NCBI GenBank assembly: GCA_963664245.1
Contig: OY760934.1
Span: 2,170,001 to 2,234,000 of the forward strand
DNA from: GCA-2711565 sp963664245
GTDB taxonomy: Bacteria; Bacteroidota; Bacteroidia; Bacteroidales; GCA-2711565
Direction of reading: 5' to 3'
DNA length: 64,000 bases
Shown here piece by piece: positions 9,148 through 16,561 of this stretch; the stretch's first letter is position 1, and each line of letters starts with the position of its first letter. The translations under genes and the position numbers were made by a program. Below the pieces are notes generated by a model, which did no database searches, was not told the DNA's origin, and saw only the letters and a program-made list of their open reading frames with translations.

Positions 9148-10371
9148 ATGAAAAAGAGAATTTGCATACTATTATTATGCCTTGTAACTGCTTTATTTTG
9201 CAACGCACAGAAGGAAACGAAAAAGGATTCGTTATCGCTATTATTTGTTGGGGATATCATGGGGCATGATGCTCAAATTTTGGCGGCCAAAGATACCGCA
9301 AACAACACCTATAAATACGACGGGGTTTTTAAATATGTGCGATCCTTTTTCTACGAACACGACTTTACCCTCGGGAATTTAGAAGTTTGTTTGGCCGGAC
9401 AACCCTACAAAGGTTATCCGTCATTTTCTTCGCCGGATGAACTGGCTGCAAGCTGCCAAAGAAACGGGATCAATGTGTTGTTCACCTCCAATAACCACAC
9501 CCTGGACCGGGGGGAAAAGGGTCTCTTCAGGACAATCGACGTACTGGACTCGCTAAAAATAATGCATACCGGTTCTTTTAAAGACAGCCTTGACAGGGTC
9601 GGAAAAAATCTTTTAATCATTCAAAAAAACAACATTAAAGTTGGATTCATTAATTACACTTATAATTCAAACCGAAAACTTTCCGATTCGTGTTTGCTAA
9701 ATATCATTGATTCGACAATCATCCTGAACGATTTAAAACAAGTAAAACAACACGATTTAGATAAAATCATTGCTGTTTTACATTGGGGAAATGAGTACCA
9801 AAACTTTCCCAATAAATATCAAAAAAAATACGCCAAGCTATTGTTCAAAAACGGTGTGGATATTATCATTGGCACGCATCCGCATGTATTGCAAAAAATG
9901 GAGTATCAAGTTATTGATTCAACAAAACAAGAACGCTTAATCGCTTATTCGCTGGGGAATTTTGTATCGAACCAACGTAAACGCAAAAGGGATGGCGGAA
10001 CCATGCTAAGTCTGACTTTGGAAAAATCGAACGACACCACAAAAATTACCCGGAAAGGATACTACTTAACCTGGATTCATACACCCACCAGAAAGGGGAA
10101 AAAAGAATTTGAGATTCTCCCTTGTTCTTTAGCCGAAAACCATCAAATTTGGGGAATTGATTCCCTTTCGATGAAAGAGATGAACATTTTTATTGACGAT
10201 TCCCGGGAACTGTTCAAGAAAAATAATCTCAATATTAGTGAAATAAAAACCGGGAAACAGGTTCTAAAACAACTGCCTTACAAACGTTTCGATTTAAAAA
10301 TAGAATTCCTTAAAATTCAACCGCCAAATTCCCTAAAATATCCGTCTTTCTTCGCCCGGAAGTCGAATTAA
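9148..10371 (+). CDS. CapA-family exported metallophosphoesterase-like protein
   Basis: This 407-aa protein is of the PGA_cap/CapA family, which shares the calcineurin-like fold. A signal peptide (MKKRICILLLCLVTALFCNAQ) is followed by the family motifs FVGDIMGHD, GNLEVCLAG, SNNHTLDRGEKGL, HWGNEY and GTHPHVLQKME, which carry the likely metal ligands. CapA proteins take part in polyglutamate capsule assembly, but in Bacteroidota they occur without capB/capC, as here, so the true substrate is unknown. The ATG at 9148 was chosen because it starts the signal peptide; a TTG 30 nt upstream is less likely. Confidence 0.82.
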   Translation: MKKRICILLLCLVTALFCNAQKETKKDSLSLLFVGDIMGHDAQILAAKDTANNTYKYDGVFKYVRSFFYEHDFTLGNLEVCLAGQPYKGYPSFSSPDELAASCQRNGINVLFTSNNHTLDRGEKGLFRTIDVLDSLKIMHTGSFKDSLDRVGKNLLIIQKNNIKVGFINYTYNSNRKLSDSCLLNIIDSTIILNDLKQVKQHDLDKIIAVLHWGNEYQNFPNKYQKKYAKLLFKNGVDIIIGTHPHVLQKMEYQVIDSTKQERLIAYSLGNFVSNQRKRKRDGGTMLSLTLEKSNDTTKITRKGYYLTWIHTPTRKGKKEFEILPCSLAENHQIWGIDSLSMKEMNIFIDDSRELFKKNNLNISEIKTGKQVLKQLPYKRFDLKIEFLKIQPPNSLKYPSFFARKSN

Positions 10372-10376
10372 ATCGC

Positions 10377-10384
10377 TATTTTTG
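10377..10384 (+). promoter_or_regulatory. -7 element for ornithine carbamoyltransferase gene
   Basis: TATTTTTG matches TAnnTTTG and lies 55 nt before the ATG, in the gap after the CapA-like gene. Confidence 0.45.
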
Positions 10385-10428
10385 CCGCTGATATTATTTT
10401 GACATAATTAATTAATTTTTAAACCCAT

Positions 10429-10434
10429 AGGAGG
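10429..10434 (+). promoter_or_regulatory. Full Shine-Dalgarno AGGAGG
   Basis: A perfect AGGAGG sits 5 nt before the carbamoyltransferase ATG. The other genes in this window have A-rich leaders with no such site, so this one is unusual. Confidence 0.7.
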
Positions 10435-10439
10435 ATATT

Positions 10440-11441
10440 ATGGCTTTCAATCTAAGAAACCGCAACTTTCTTAAATTACTGGATTTTACTCCACAAGAAA
10501 TAAAATTTTTATTAGAGCTTTCAGCTGATTTGAAAAAAGCAAAATACGCTGGCACTGAAGTTCCCAGGTTAACCGGAAAAAATATTGCATTGATTTTTGA
10601 AAAAGCTTCAACACGTACCCGTTGTGCTTTTGAGGTAGCTGCCCTCGATCAAGGAGCACACGTTACTTATTTAGGCCCAAGTGGTTCTCAAATTGGCAAA
10701 AAAGAATCGATGGCCGACACTGCCCGCGTTTTAGGCAGAATGTACGATGGTATCGAATACCGTGGTTTTGGACAAGATATTGTAGAAGATTTAGGAAAAT
10801 ATGCAGGCGTACCTGTATGGAACGGCTTAACCAATGAGTTCCACCCTACTCAAATTTTAGCCGACTTTTTAACCATGATGGAACACAGCGACAAACCGCT
10901 TCATCAAATTACCTTTGCTTACGTAGGCGACGCCCGTAACAACATGGGTAACTCCCTGATGATCGGTGCCGCAAAAATGGGAATGAAATTCCGCTCGGTG
11001 GCTCCAAAAAGCGTTCAACCAACGGCCGAATTAGTGGCTCAGGCCAACGAAATTGCGAAAGAAACCGGTGCCGAGATCATCGTTACCGACAGCGTTGACG
11101 AAGGCGTAAAAGGTTGTGATTTTATTTATACTGACGTTTGGGTATCGATGGGCGAACCCGACGAAGTATGGAAAGAACGCATCGAGCTGTTGAAACCTTA
11201 CCAAGTGAACAAAGAAATGATGAAAAAAACAGCCAATCCAAAATGCAAATTCATGCACTGTTTACCAGCCTTCCACAACCGCGAAACTACGGTTGGCGAA
11301 GAGATTTATCAAAAATTCGGTTTAGACGGAATGGAAGTTACCGAAGATGTTTTTGAATCGCCGGCATCCATTGTTTTTGACGAAGCCGAAAACCGCATGC
11401 ACACCATCAAAGCCGTGATGGTTGCTACCTTAGGACAATAA
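10440..11441 (+). CDS. argF: Ornithine carbamoyltransferase (ArcB/ArgF type)
   Basis: This 333-aa enzyme makes citrulline from ornithine and carbamoyl phosphate, or runs the reverse phosphorolysis in the arginine deiminase pathway. The carbamoyl-phosphate loop STRTR, the motif FHPTQ and the ornithine/catalytic loop MHCLPAFHN are intact. The start MAFNLRNRNFLKLLDFT and the segment ENRMHTIKA closely resemble the long ArcB/E. coli ArgF branch, rather than the succinyl- or acetylornithine transcarbamylases known from some Bacteroidota. Whether it is anabolic or catabolic cannot be told here, since no arg or arc neighbours are present. A strong terminator follows. Confidence 0.92.
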   Translation: MAFNLRNRNFLKLLDFTPQEIKFLLELSADLKKAKYAGTEVPRLTGKNIALIFEKASTRTRCAFEVAALDQGAHVTYLGPSGSQIGKKESMADTARVLGRMYDGIEYRGFGQDIVEDLGKYAGVPVWNGLTNEFHPTQILADFLTMMEHSDKPLHQITFAYVGDARNNMGNSLMIGAAKMGMKFRSVAPKSVQPTAELVAQANEIAKETGAEIIVTDSVDEGVKGCDFIYTDVWVSMGEPDEVWKERIELLKPYQVNKEMMKKTANPKCKFMHCLPAFHNRETTVGEEIYQKFGLDGMEVTEDVFESPASIVFDEAENRMHTIKAVMVATLGQ

Positions 11442-11465
11442 TCTAACAAAACAGAATGACTTGTC

Positions 11466-11496
11466 GAGACGCCCTAATAGGGCGTCTCTATTATTT
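11466..11496 (+). terminator. Terminator after ornithine carbamoyltransferase
   Basis: A 10-bp stem GAGACGCCCT/AGGGCGTCTC (11466-11475 and 11479-11488) with an AAT loop is followed by a T-rich tract. Confidence 0.85.
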
Positions 11497-11510
11497 TATC
11501 CCCCCCTCCT

Positions 11511-11590
11511 GTCATTCTGAAAAAACCAACGGTTTTATTCAGAATCTTTTGGATTTAGTTGAGAGATTCTGAAACAAGTTCAGAATAACA
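11511..11590. repeat. GTCATTCTGA-type dispersed repeat
   Basis: The block starts GTCATTCTGA, ends TTCAGAATAACA and contains a perfect 10-bp inverted repeat, TTCAGAATCT (11538-11547) and AGATTCTGAA (11564-11573). I know similar GTCATTCTGAA...AGAATCT intergenic repeats from other Bacteroidota. It is non-coding and may be a small palindromic mobile or REP-like unit. Confidence 0.5.
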
Positions 11591-11603
11591 TTCGATTAAA
11601 TTT

Positions 11604-11611
11604 TATATTTG
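11604..11611 (+). promoter_or_regulatory. -7 element for the zinc-ribbon gene
   Basis: TATATTTG matches TAnnTTTG, 21 nt before the ATG at 11633, right after the dispersed repeat. Confidence 0.55.
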
Positions 11612-11632
11612 TTATTATCAAATATCAAAACC

Positions 11633-11836
11633 ATGAAACAATACGAATGCCCCAAATGCGGCAACAAGCAATTTGAAACCGATACCATCCGCACAACCGG
11701 CGGTGCTTTTGCCAAAATTTTTGACGTACAAAACAAAAAATTCACCGTGGTAAGCTGCACCCAATGCCGCTACTCCGAGCTGTACAAAGGAGACACCAGT
11801 ACGCTGGGTAATATTTTTGATTTCTTTACAGGATAA
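11633..11836 (+). CDS. Small zinc-ribbon protein
   Basis: This 67-aa protein starts MKQYECPKCGN and has a second pair in SCTQCRYSEL, so two CxxC knuckles probably bind one zinc. The end GNIFDFFTG is typical of a widespread family of small zinc-ribbon nucleic-acid-binding-like proteins (YqzL/DUF2098-like in annotation, function unknown). The ATG at 11633 follows a TAnnTTTG promoter; an upstream TTG in frame is not needed. The next gene begins 10 nt after the stop, so the two may be co-transcribed. Confidence 0.75.
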   Translation: MKQYECPKCGNKQFETDTIRTTGGAFAKIFDVQNKKFTVVSCTQCRYSELYKGDTSTLGNIFDFFTG

Positions 11837-11846
11837 TTCTATAAAA

Positions 11847-12296
11847 ATGCAGAAGATTTCTGATAAGACATTCTTGAATAGTACTGTCATAGTTATCGCA
11901 CTCTATTTTATATTAGATTTCTTAAGAATCGAAAATCAAACTTTATCTGTAGTTAGAGATTTGTTTTGTGACATACTAATTCTTACAATGGTTCTTTTTG
12001 CTTATTTCGGATACAGATGGAGGATACTTCTCTTTAGCTTTATAATTGGATTCATTTCTTTCAATTTATTGCTTTTTTCAAATAGCTTAATAGGGGTTGA
12101 ATTCCAAAATCAATCTATTTTACTACGGCTATCTGATCACTTAGGTTTTATTTCTATTATTGTTTTTCTAGTTGGAATAACCAACCTTAAAATAAAATAT
12201 CTTTACGACAAGGTATTAATTTCTTCCAAAGATTTAATAATCGTATCTGTATTAACTACAATCGCTATTCAGATTTTTATCCGAATATTTCTTTAG
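11847..12296 (+). CDS. Hypothetical integral membrane protein, 149 aa
   Basis: This AT-rich gene encodes a small membrane protein with about five hydrophobic helices (for example VIVIALYFILDFL, LFCDILILTMVLFAYFGYRW, ILLFSFIIGFISFNLLLF, FISIIVFLVGI and the C-terminal ILTTIAIQ-like helix). I do not recognise a family. The ATG at 11847 (MQKISDKTF) lies 10 nt after the zinc-ribbon gene and replaces a TTG inside that gene. It may form a small accessory operon with the two exported proteins downstream. Confidence 0.6.
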   Translation: MQKISDKTFLNSTVIVIALYFILDFLRIENQTLSVVRDLFCDILILTMVLFAYFGYRWRILLFSFIIGFISFNLLLFSNSLIGVEFQNQSILLRLSDHLGFISIIVFLVGITNLKIKYLYDKVLISSKDLIIVSVLTTIAIQIFIRIFL

Positions 12297-12315
12297 AATA
12301 CGTCATTTTCAAACC

Positions 12316-12744
12316 ATGAAACAATTCATCTTATTAATTTTCATTTCATTCTTTACAATCAATTGTTTTTCTCAGTGTAAAATAGACCAGGTTTTAACTG
12401 CAAAAGAAAATAAGAATAATCTAACGGAAGAAATTTTAACTGATTTCTTCGATCAATTTTCTAAGGATTGTAAGAACAATGTGGAATTTTCAGAATTTTC
12501 AAATGAAATATTATTTGCAGTAACGGAAGCTAATCCTGAACTTGTGATTGAGGTTCTTGAAAAAAGGAAAGAAAAAGAAAATTACAATATTATTCTGGGT
12601 ATATACACAACTCCCATTCATGACGGAATTGATTTACATTTAATCTTAAAAAAAGTGAAAGAAGTCAAAACAGAAAATGAAACTAAAAAGCAAATTCTTG
12701 AAAATATTAAAACCGCCATTTCTAAATCAGAAAACAATCTATAA
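12316..12744 (+). CDS. Hypothetical exported protein, 142 aa
   Basis: This AT-rich gene has an N-terminal signal peptide (MKQFILLIFISFFTINCFSQ, cut probably after FSQ) and a short mature part rich in Lys, Glu and Asn, with helical stretches such as LVIEVLEKRKEKENY. Two Cys (CKIDQ and KDCKNN) could form a disulfide. No family is recognised. It lies between a membrane protein and another exported protein; the next ATG follows its stop directly, which suggests translational coupling. Confidence 0.6.
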   Translation: MKQFILLIFISFFTINCFSQCKIDQVLTAKENKNNLTEEILTDFFDQFSKDCKNNVEFSEFSNEILFAVTEANPELVIEVLEKRKEKENYNIILGIYTTPIHDGIDLHLILKKVKEVKTENETKKQILENIKTAISKSENNL

Positions 12745-13245
12745 ATGAAACATAATATGTATAGAATAATAACTGTTTGTATTGTATTTATCTTTCTTTC
12801 AGTAAGAAGTTTTTCACAAGACATTAGACTTTTTTTAAATAATTTCCTTGAAACTATTCAAAGTGAACATTCTCTTAAAGATTTTTTTACGGATGACTGG
12901 ACATTCGTTTATCACAAAGATGACAGATGTGAAGGTTCAACTGATGGGGAAATTGAAAACTTGAAAAGTCATCAAATAGATGAAATTATTAAACTTCAAG
13001 TAAAAAATGATGGAAATGGCTGGGCTTGTGAGAAAAAAGAACCAAAAACTTTTGAACTAAAATTTAATTTAAAACAACAATTAAAAATTTGGGATCAATT
13101 AGAAATTAGTTTTATCAATGTTAAAAATGATGTTGTTTATTTAAGAGGATATGGTGAATCCGATTTTCTGAGAATTTTCATAAGAAAAAGAGAGGGTAAA
13201 TTATATATAACTCACTTAGAATATAGAAGCGAGGATCCGGGATGA
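12745..13245 (+). CDS. Hypothetical exported protein, 166 aa
   Basis: The gene begins immediately after the stop of the 142-aa protein. It encodes a signal peptide (MKHNMYRIITVCIVFIFLSVRSFSQ) and a mature domain with alternating beta-like segments (FELKFNLKQQLKIWDQLEISFINV, VVYLRGYGESDFLRIFIRK), plus a Cys pair (DDRCEGS, GWACEKK). The fold could be a small beta-sandwich or NTF2-like domain, but that is a guess. It is AT-rich like its neighbours and is probably an accessory gene. Confidence 0.6.
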   Translation: MKHNMYRIITVCIVFIFLSVRSFSQDIRLFLNNFLETIQSEHSLKDFFTDDWTFVYHKDDRCEGSTDGEIENLKSHQIDEIIKLQVKNDGNGWACEKKEPKTFELKFNLKQQLKIWDQLEISFINVKNDVVYLRGYGESDFLRIFIRKREGKLYITHLEYRSEDPG

Positions 13246-13321
13246 TATTTAAACTTCCAAATTAGCATAACTTGTCCTCACACATAATTAAAAGAATCAG
13301 CATATTATTAAATCAGAACAA

Positions 13322-13435
13322 ATGCCAAAGAAAGAAATGTCATCTAACAAAAAGAAAAAAGGATTTTGGAAATCTTTTAAAGAAGGAATAAGTGATGTTA
13401 TAGATTTTATCTTAACGATCTTAGGTAAGATTTAG
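13322..13435 (+). CDS. Possible 37-aa basic/hydrophobic small protein
   Basis: A short open frame starts MPKKEMSSNKKKKGFWKSF and continues into an amphipathic or hydrophobic end (KEGISDVIDFILTILGKI). The layout, a Lys-rich head and a hydrophobic tail, is that of small membrane-associated peptides. Support is limited to the open frame, a clean start and composition; chance is possible because the region is AT-rich. Confidence 0.35.
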   Translation: MPKKEMSSNKKKKGFWKSFKEGISDVIDFILTILGKI

Positions 13436-13448
13436 ATTTTCTTAATTA

Positions 13449-13558
13449 TTACATTATCATATCCCAAATTAACGAATTAAAAAATCATCAAATTTGTCCT
13501 TGCAAAATTTGCGGGATTAGCACATTAACTAATTTTCAAATTAACCAATTAACAAATT
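13449..13558. repeat. Degenerate CAAATTAAC/GCACATTA repeat upstream of glyS
   Basis: Imperfect 9-12 nt words (CAAATTAAC, GAATTAA, GCACATTAA, CAAATTAACC, AATTAACAAATT) recur over about 110 bases. The array ends at the glyS promoter. A similar array abuts the DUF3109 promoter in the same orientation. Confidence 0.4.
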
Positions 13559-13561
13559 CCT

Positions 13562-13569
13562 TACTTTTG
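13562..13569 (+). promoter_or_regulatory. -7 element giving a leaderless glyS mRNA
   Basis: TACTTTTG ends 4 nt before the glyS ATG (TACTTTTGCAGCATG). Transcription would start at or within a base or two of the start codon. Confidence 0.65.
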
Positions 13570-13573
13570 CAGC

Positions 13574-15097
13574 ATGGCAACAAACGAAGATCTTTTAAAG
13601 AAAATTATTGCACATGCCAAAGAATATGGCTTTGTGTTTCAATCGAGTGAAATTTACGACGGACTTAGCGCAGTTTACGATTACGGTCAAAACGGCGTTG
13701 AGCTGAAAAACAATATTAAAGCGTACTGGTGGAAAGCCATGGTTCAGCACCACGAAAATATCGTGGGCGTTGATTCGGCCATTTTTATGCACCCCACCGT
13801 TTGGAAAGCGTCGGGACACGTAGACGCTTTTAACGATCCGATGATCGATAATAAAGACTCTAAAAAACGTTACCGTGCCGATGTTTTGGTAGAAGACCAC
13901 ATCGCCAAAATTGAAGCAAAAATCCAGAAAGAAGTAGACAAAGCCGCCAAACGTTTCGGCGATACTTTCGACAAAGAACAGTTTATGGCAACCAACGGGC
14001 GTGTGTTGGACAATCTGAAAAAAATTGAAGACATTAAAAACCGCCTCTACCCTGCCATGGAAAACGACGATTTGGAAGGCATCAAAAAACTGATTGAAGA
14101 TTTAGAGATCGCCTGCCCCATTTCCGGTTCTAAAAACTGGACGGACGTTCGCCAGTTTAACCTGATGTTTTCCACGCAAATGGGTTCTTTGGCCGATGGT
14201 TCTAACCAAATTTACCTTCGCCCGGAAACGGCCCAGGGTATTTTTGTAAACTACCTCAACATTCAAAAAACCGGCCGCATGAAAATTCCTTTCGGGATTG
14301 CACAAATCGGGAAAGCGTTCCGTAACGAGATTGTGGCGCGCCAGTTTATTTTCCGCATGCGTGAGTTCGAGCAAATGGAAATGCAGTTTTTTATCCGCCC
14401 CGGCGAAGAAATGAAATGGTACGAATACTGGAAGGAAGAGCGCCGCAAATGGCATTTGAGCTTGGGCATTCCGGCCGAAAAATATCGTTTCCACGATCAT
14501 GAAAAGCTGGCGCATTATGCCAATGCCGCCGCCGATATCGAGTTTGAGTTCCCCATGGGATTTAAAGAATTGGAAGGAATTCACTCGCGCACCGATTTTG
14601 ATTTGGGAGCACACCAAAAACATTCCGGTAAAAAAATCCAGTATTTCGATCCGGAAATCAACGAAAGCTATGTTCCTTACGTAGTTGAAACTTCGATTGG
14701 ACTGGATCGCACTTTCCTGGCTGTTTTAACCCATGCTTACACCGAAGAAAAACTGGAAGACGGATCAGAACGCGTAGTAATGAAGATTCCACCGGTACTG
14801 GCTCCTTACAAAGCCGCTGTTTTGCCATTGATTAAAAAAGACGGACTCCCTGAAAAAGCCCGCGAAATCATGGATACTTTGAAATTTAACTACATGTGTC
14901 AGTACGAAGAGAAAGACGCGATTGGCAAGCGTTACCGCCGCCAGGATGCCATTGGAACGCCTTATTGTATTACGGTTGATCACCAAACGCTGGAAGACAA
15001 TACCGTAACCATTCGCGAACGCGATAGCATGGAGCAAGAGCGAATTCCGATAGAAAAAATTGCAGAAATAATTGAGAAAAAAATTAAAGGAAACTAA
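13574..15097 (+). CDS. glyS: Glycyl-tRNA synthetase, single-chain type
   Basis: This 507-aa class II enzyme charges tRNA-Gly. It is the homodimeric (eukaryote/archaea-like) type used by Bacteroidota, not the bacterial alpha2beta2 type. Motif 2 is visible in GKAFRNEIVARQFIFRMREFEQMEMQFF, motif 3 in ETSIGLDRTFLAVL, and the C-terminal anticodon-binding domain starts at APYKAAVLPLIKK. Length is normal. The leaderless promoter fixes the start. A hairpin with A/T flanks follows. Confidence 0.96.
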   Translation: MATNEDLLKKIIAHAKEYGFVFQSSEIYDGLSAVYDYGQNGVELKNNIKAYWWKAMVQHHENIVGVDSAIFMHPTVWKASGHVDAFNDPMIDNKDSKKRYRADVLVEDHIAKIEAKIQKEVDKAAKRFGDTFDKEQFMATNGRVLDNLKKIEDIKNRLYPAMENDDLEGIKKLIEDLEIACPISGSKNWTDVRQFNLMFSTQMGSLADGSNQIYLRPETAQGIFVNYLNIQKTGRMKIPFGIAQIGKAFRNEIVARQFIFRMREFEQMEMQFFIRPGEEMKWYEYWKEERRKWHLSLGIPAEKYRFHDHEKLAHYANAAADIEFEFPMGFKELEGIHSRTDFDLGAHQKHSGKKIQYFDPEINESYVPYVVETSIGLDRTFLAVLTHAYTEEKLEDGSERVVMKIPPVLAPYKAAVLPLIKKDGLPEKAREIMDTLKFNYMCQYEEKDAIGKRYRRQDAIGTPYCITVDHQTLEDNTVTIRERDSMEQERIPIEKIAEIIEKKIKGN

Positions 15098-15123
15098 AAA
15101 AAGAGGCTAACGCCTTTTTTTTA
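15096..15123. terminator. Terminator after glyS
   Basis: AGGC/GCCT with a 4-nt loop is extended by an A-run on the left pairing with a T-run on the right, directly after the glyS stop. It could work in both directions. Confidence 0.7.
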
Positions 15124-15173
15124 GTTTTTGATTTATTATTGATTATTTTTTAATACTTTATCAGAAGTATAGA

Positions 15174-15277
15174 AGTGACAGCCTGAAAATCTGCGATGTC
15201 AGGGAGTGGCCTGCGGGGAAGGTTTGGATCAGATTTTCTTGATTTTTTGGTTCGTTTTGCATCAAGGCAAAATGAAT
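15174..15277. repeat. Candidate dispersed repeat between glyS and pth
   Basis: This unusually GC-richer non-coding block contains the segments TGACAGCCTGAAAATCTGCG, TGGCCTGCGGGGAAGG and TTTTTTGGTTCGTTTTGCATC. I recall the GATTTTTTGGTTCGTTTT word from intergenic DNA of several Bacteroidota. Copy number cannot be tested in this window, where it occurs once. Confidence 0.4.
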
Positions 15278-15283
15278 ATAAAA

Positions 15284-15847
15284 TTATTTATTATTAAAAT
15301 TCGTCATGGTTAGCCCAATACCAATGGTAACAAAGCTTTTCACAATATCCGTGGCAATTTTAATACGCGGAATAAGAATTTCTTCTTCGGATTTGGTCCA
15401 CTCACCCAGCACATAATCCGATTGATAACCCCGGGCAAAATCATCGCCGATACCAATGCGCAAGCGGGGAAATTCACTGGTATTTAAATGTTCGATAATG
15501 CTTGTTAGTCCGTTATGGTTTCCGTCGCCACCTTTCATTTTCATGCGGAATTTCCCGGTAGGCAAAGCAATATCATCTAAAATACTCAGGGAGTTTTCGA
15601 TGGGGATTTTCTCCTGGTTCAACCAATATTTTACGGCTTTACCACTTAAATTCATGTAAGTAGAAGGTTTAATCAGAACCAGAATTCGTCCGCGATGTTT
15701 CATTTTTGCAACCGAAGCCAGGCGACCGGGTTCAAATTTTACCCCGGCCTGCTGAGCCAAGGCATCCAATACGATAAAACCAATGTTGTGCCGGGTGTTC
15801 CGGTATTCGTCGCCTATATTTCCTAATCCACAAATTAAATACTTCAT
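15284..15847 (-). CDS. pth: Peptidyl-tRNA hydrolase
   Basis: This 187-aa enzyme releases peptides from peptidyl-tRNA that dropped off ribosomes. The start MKYLICGLGNIGDEYRNTRHNIGF places Asn10 and the catalytic His20 exactly as in E. coli Pth. The motif GGDGNHNGL carries the second substrate-binding Asn, and the preceding LDDIALP carries the catalytic Asp. It lies downstream of rplY and prs on the same strand, but a hairpin at 15854-15892 separates it from rplY. Confidence 0.95.
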   Translation of the reverse strand: MKYLICGLGNIGDEYRNTRHNIGFIVLDALAQQAGVKFEPGRLASVAKMKHRGRILVLIKPSTYMNLSGKAVKYWLNQEKIPIENSLSILDDIALPTGKFRMKMKGGDGNHNGLTSIIEHLNTSEFPRLRIGIGDDFARGYQSDYVLGEWTKSEEEILIPRIKIATDIVKSFVTIGIGLTMTNFNNK

Positions 15848-15853
15848 CTTACA

Positions 15854-15892
15854 AAAAATAAGGGTATAAAGTTATAAAAAACCTTATACCCT
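15854..15892 (-). terminator. Hairpin between rplY and pth
   Basis: AGGGTATAA/TTATACCCT with a 14-nt loop is followed on the minus strand by a T-rich run (TTATTTTTTG). It probably lowers read-through from rplY to pth. Confidence 0.6.
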
Positions 15893-15915
15893 GTTTATTA
15901 AGAGTTCTTTAAAAT

Positions 15916-16542
15916 CTATTCAGCAGCAGGTGCATCTCCGCCTTCAGCAGGGGTTTCGCCATCTTCATCTTCATCATCTTCTCCGGCACCAGCAACCACT
16001 GTACGGGCAGTGTAAACACCAACGATAATAGAATTCGGGTTGTCCAAGAAGCTTAATTTTTCTTCTTTTACTTCTGCTACTTTAATTTTATCACCAATAT
16101 CCAGTTTTGAAATATCAATAACTACTTGATCCGGTAAATCTTCAACCAAAGCTTTTACCCTGATTTTTTTGATTTTTTGGGTTAAACGTCCACCTTTTAT
16201 TACCCCCGGTGAAGAACCTTGAAGGCGAAGCGGAACTGCAATGCTTACAGGTTTACCCGGAATAACTTCCAGAAAATCCACGTGTAAGATACTATCGCTT
16301 ACAGGGTGGTATTGAACATCCTGCAAAATTGCAGATGTTTCTTTTCCGGCAATGGTTAAGTTGATAATATAAACTTCCGGTGTAAAAATAATTTTTTGGA
16401 AGTCTTTTTCGTCAGCAATAAAGTGGGTTTGTTCTTTTCCACCATACAACACGCAAGGAACTTTGCCTTCCTTACGATGTTTTTTTGCATCTTTTTTCCC
16501 TACGTTCTCTCTAAGAGAACCGCTCAATGATACAGTTTTCAT
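15916..16542 (-). CDS. rplY: Ribosomal protein L25 / Ctc
   Basis: This 208-aa protein is the long (CTC) form of L25, which binds 5S rRNA in the large subunit. The N-terminal L25 domain starts after MKTVSLSGSLRENVGKKDAKKHRKEGKVP, with the TL5-like second domain from about residue 95. The C-terminus is a long acidic Ala/Glu/Asp-rich tail (GEDDEDEDGETPAEGG), common in Bacteroidota. The gene follows prs by 19 nt, an arrangement conserved in many bacteria (prs-ctc-pth). Confidence 0.94.
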   Translation of the reverse strand: MKTVSLSGSLRENVGKKDAKKHRKEGKVPCVLYGGKEQTHFIADEKDFQKIIFTPEVYIINLTIAGKETSAILQDVQYHPVSDSILHVDFLEVIPGKPVSIAVPLRLQGSSPGVIKGGRLTQKIKKIRVKALVEDLPDQVVIDISKLDIGDKIKVAEVKEEKLSFLDNPNSIIVGVYTARTVVAGAGEDDEDEDGETPAEGGDAPAAE

Positions 16543-16561
16543 AATTATTTATTTTTTATTA

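Larger units (their letters stand above)
13246..13573. other. Intergenic stretch of 328 bases
   Basis: This gap holds one possible 37-codon gene (13322-13435), an AT-rich degenerate repeat (13449-13558) and the glyS promoter. No RNA gene or terminator was recognised. Confidence 0.6.

Noticed and set aside
14102..14623. Antisense open frame of 173 codons inside glyS
   Set aside because: It lies wholly opposite a conserved synthetase and has no promoter or recognisable protein features; it is a shadow of the coding strand.
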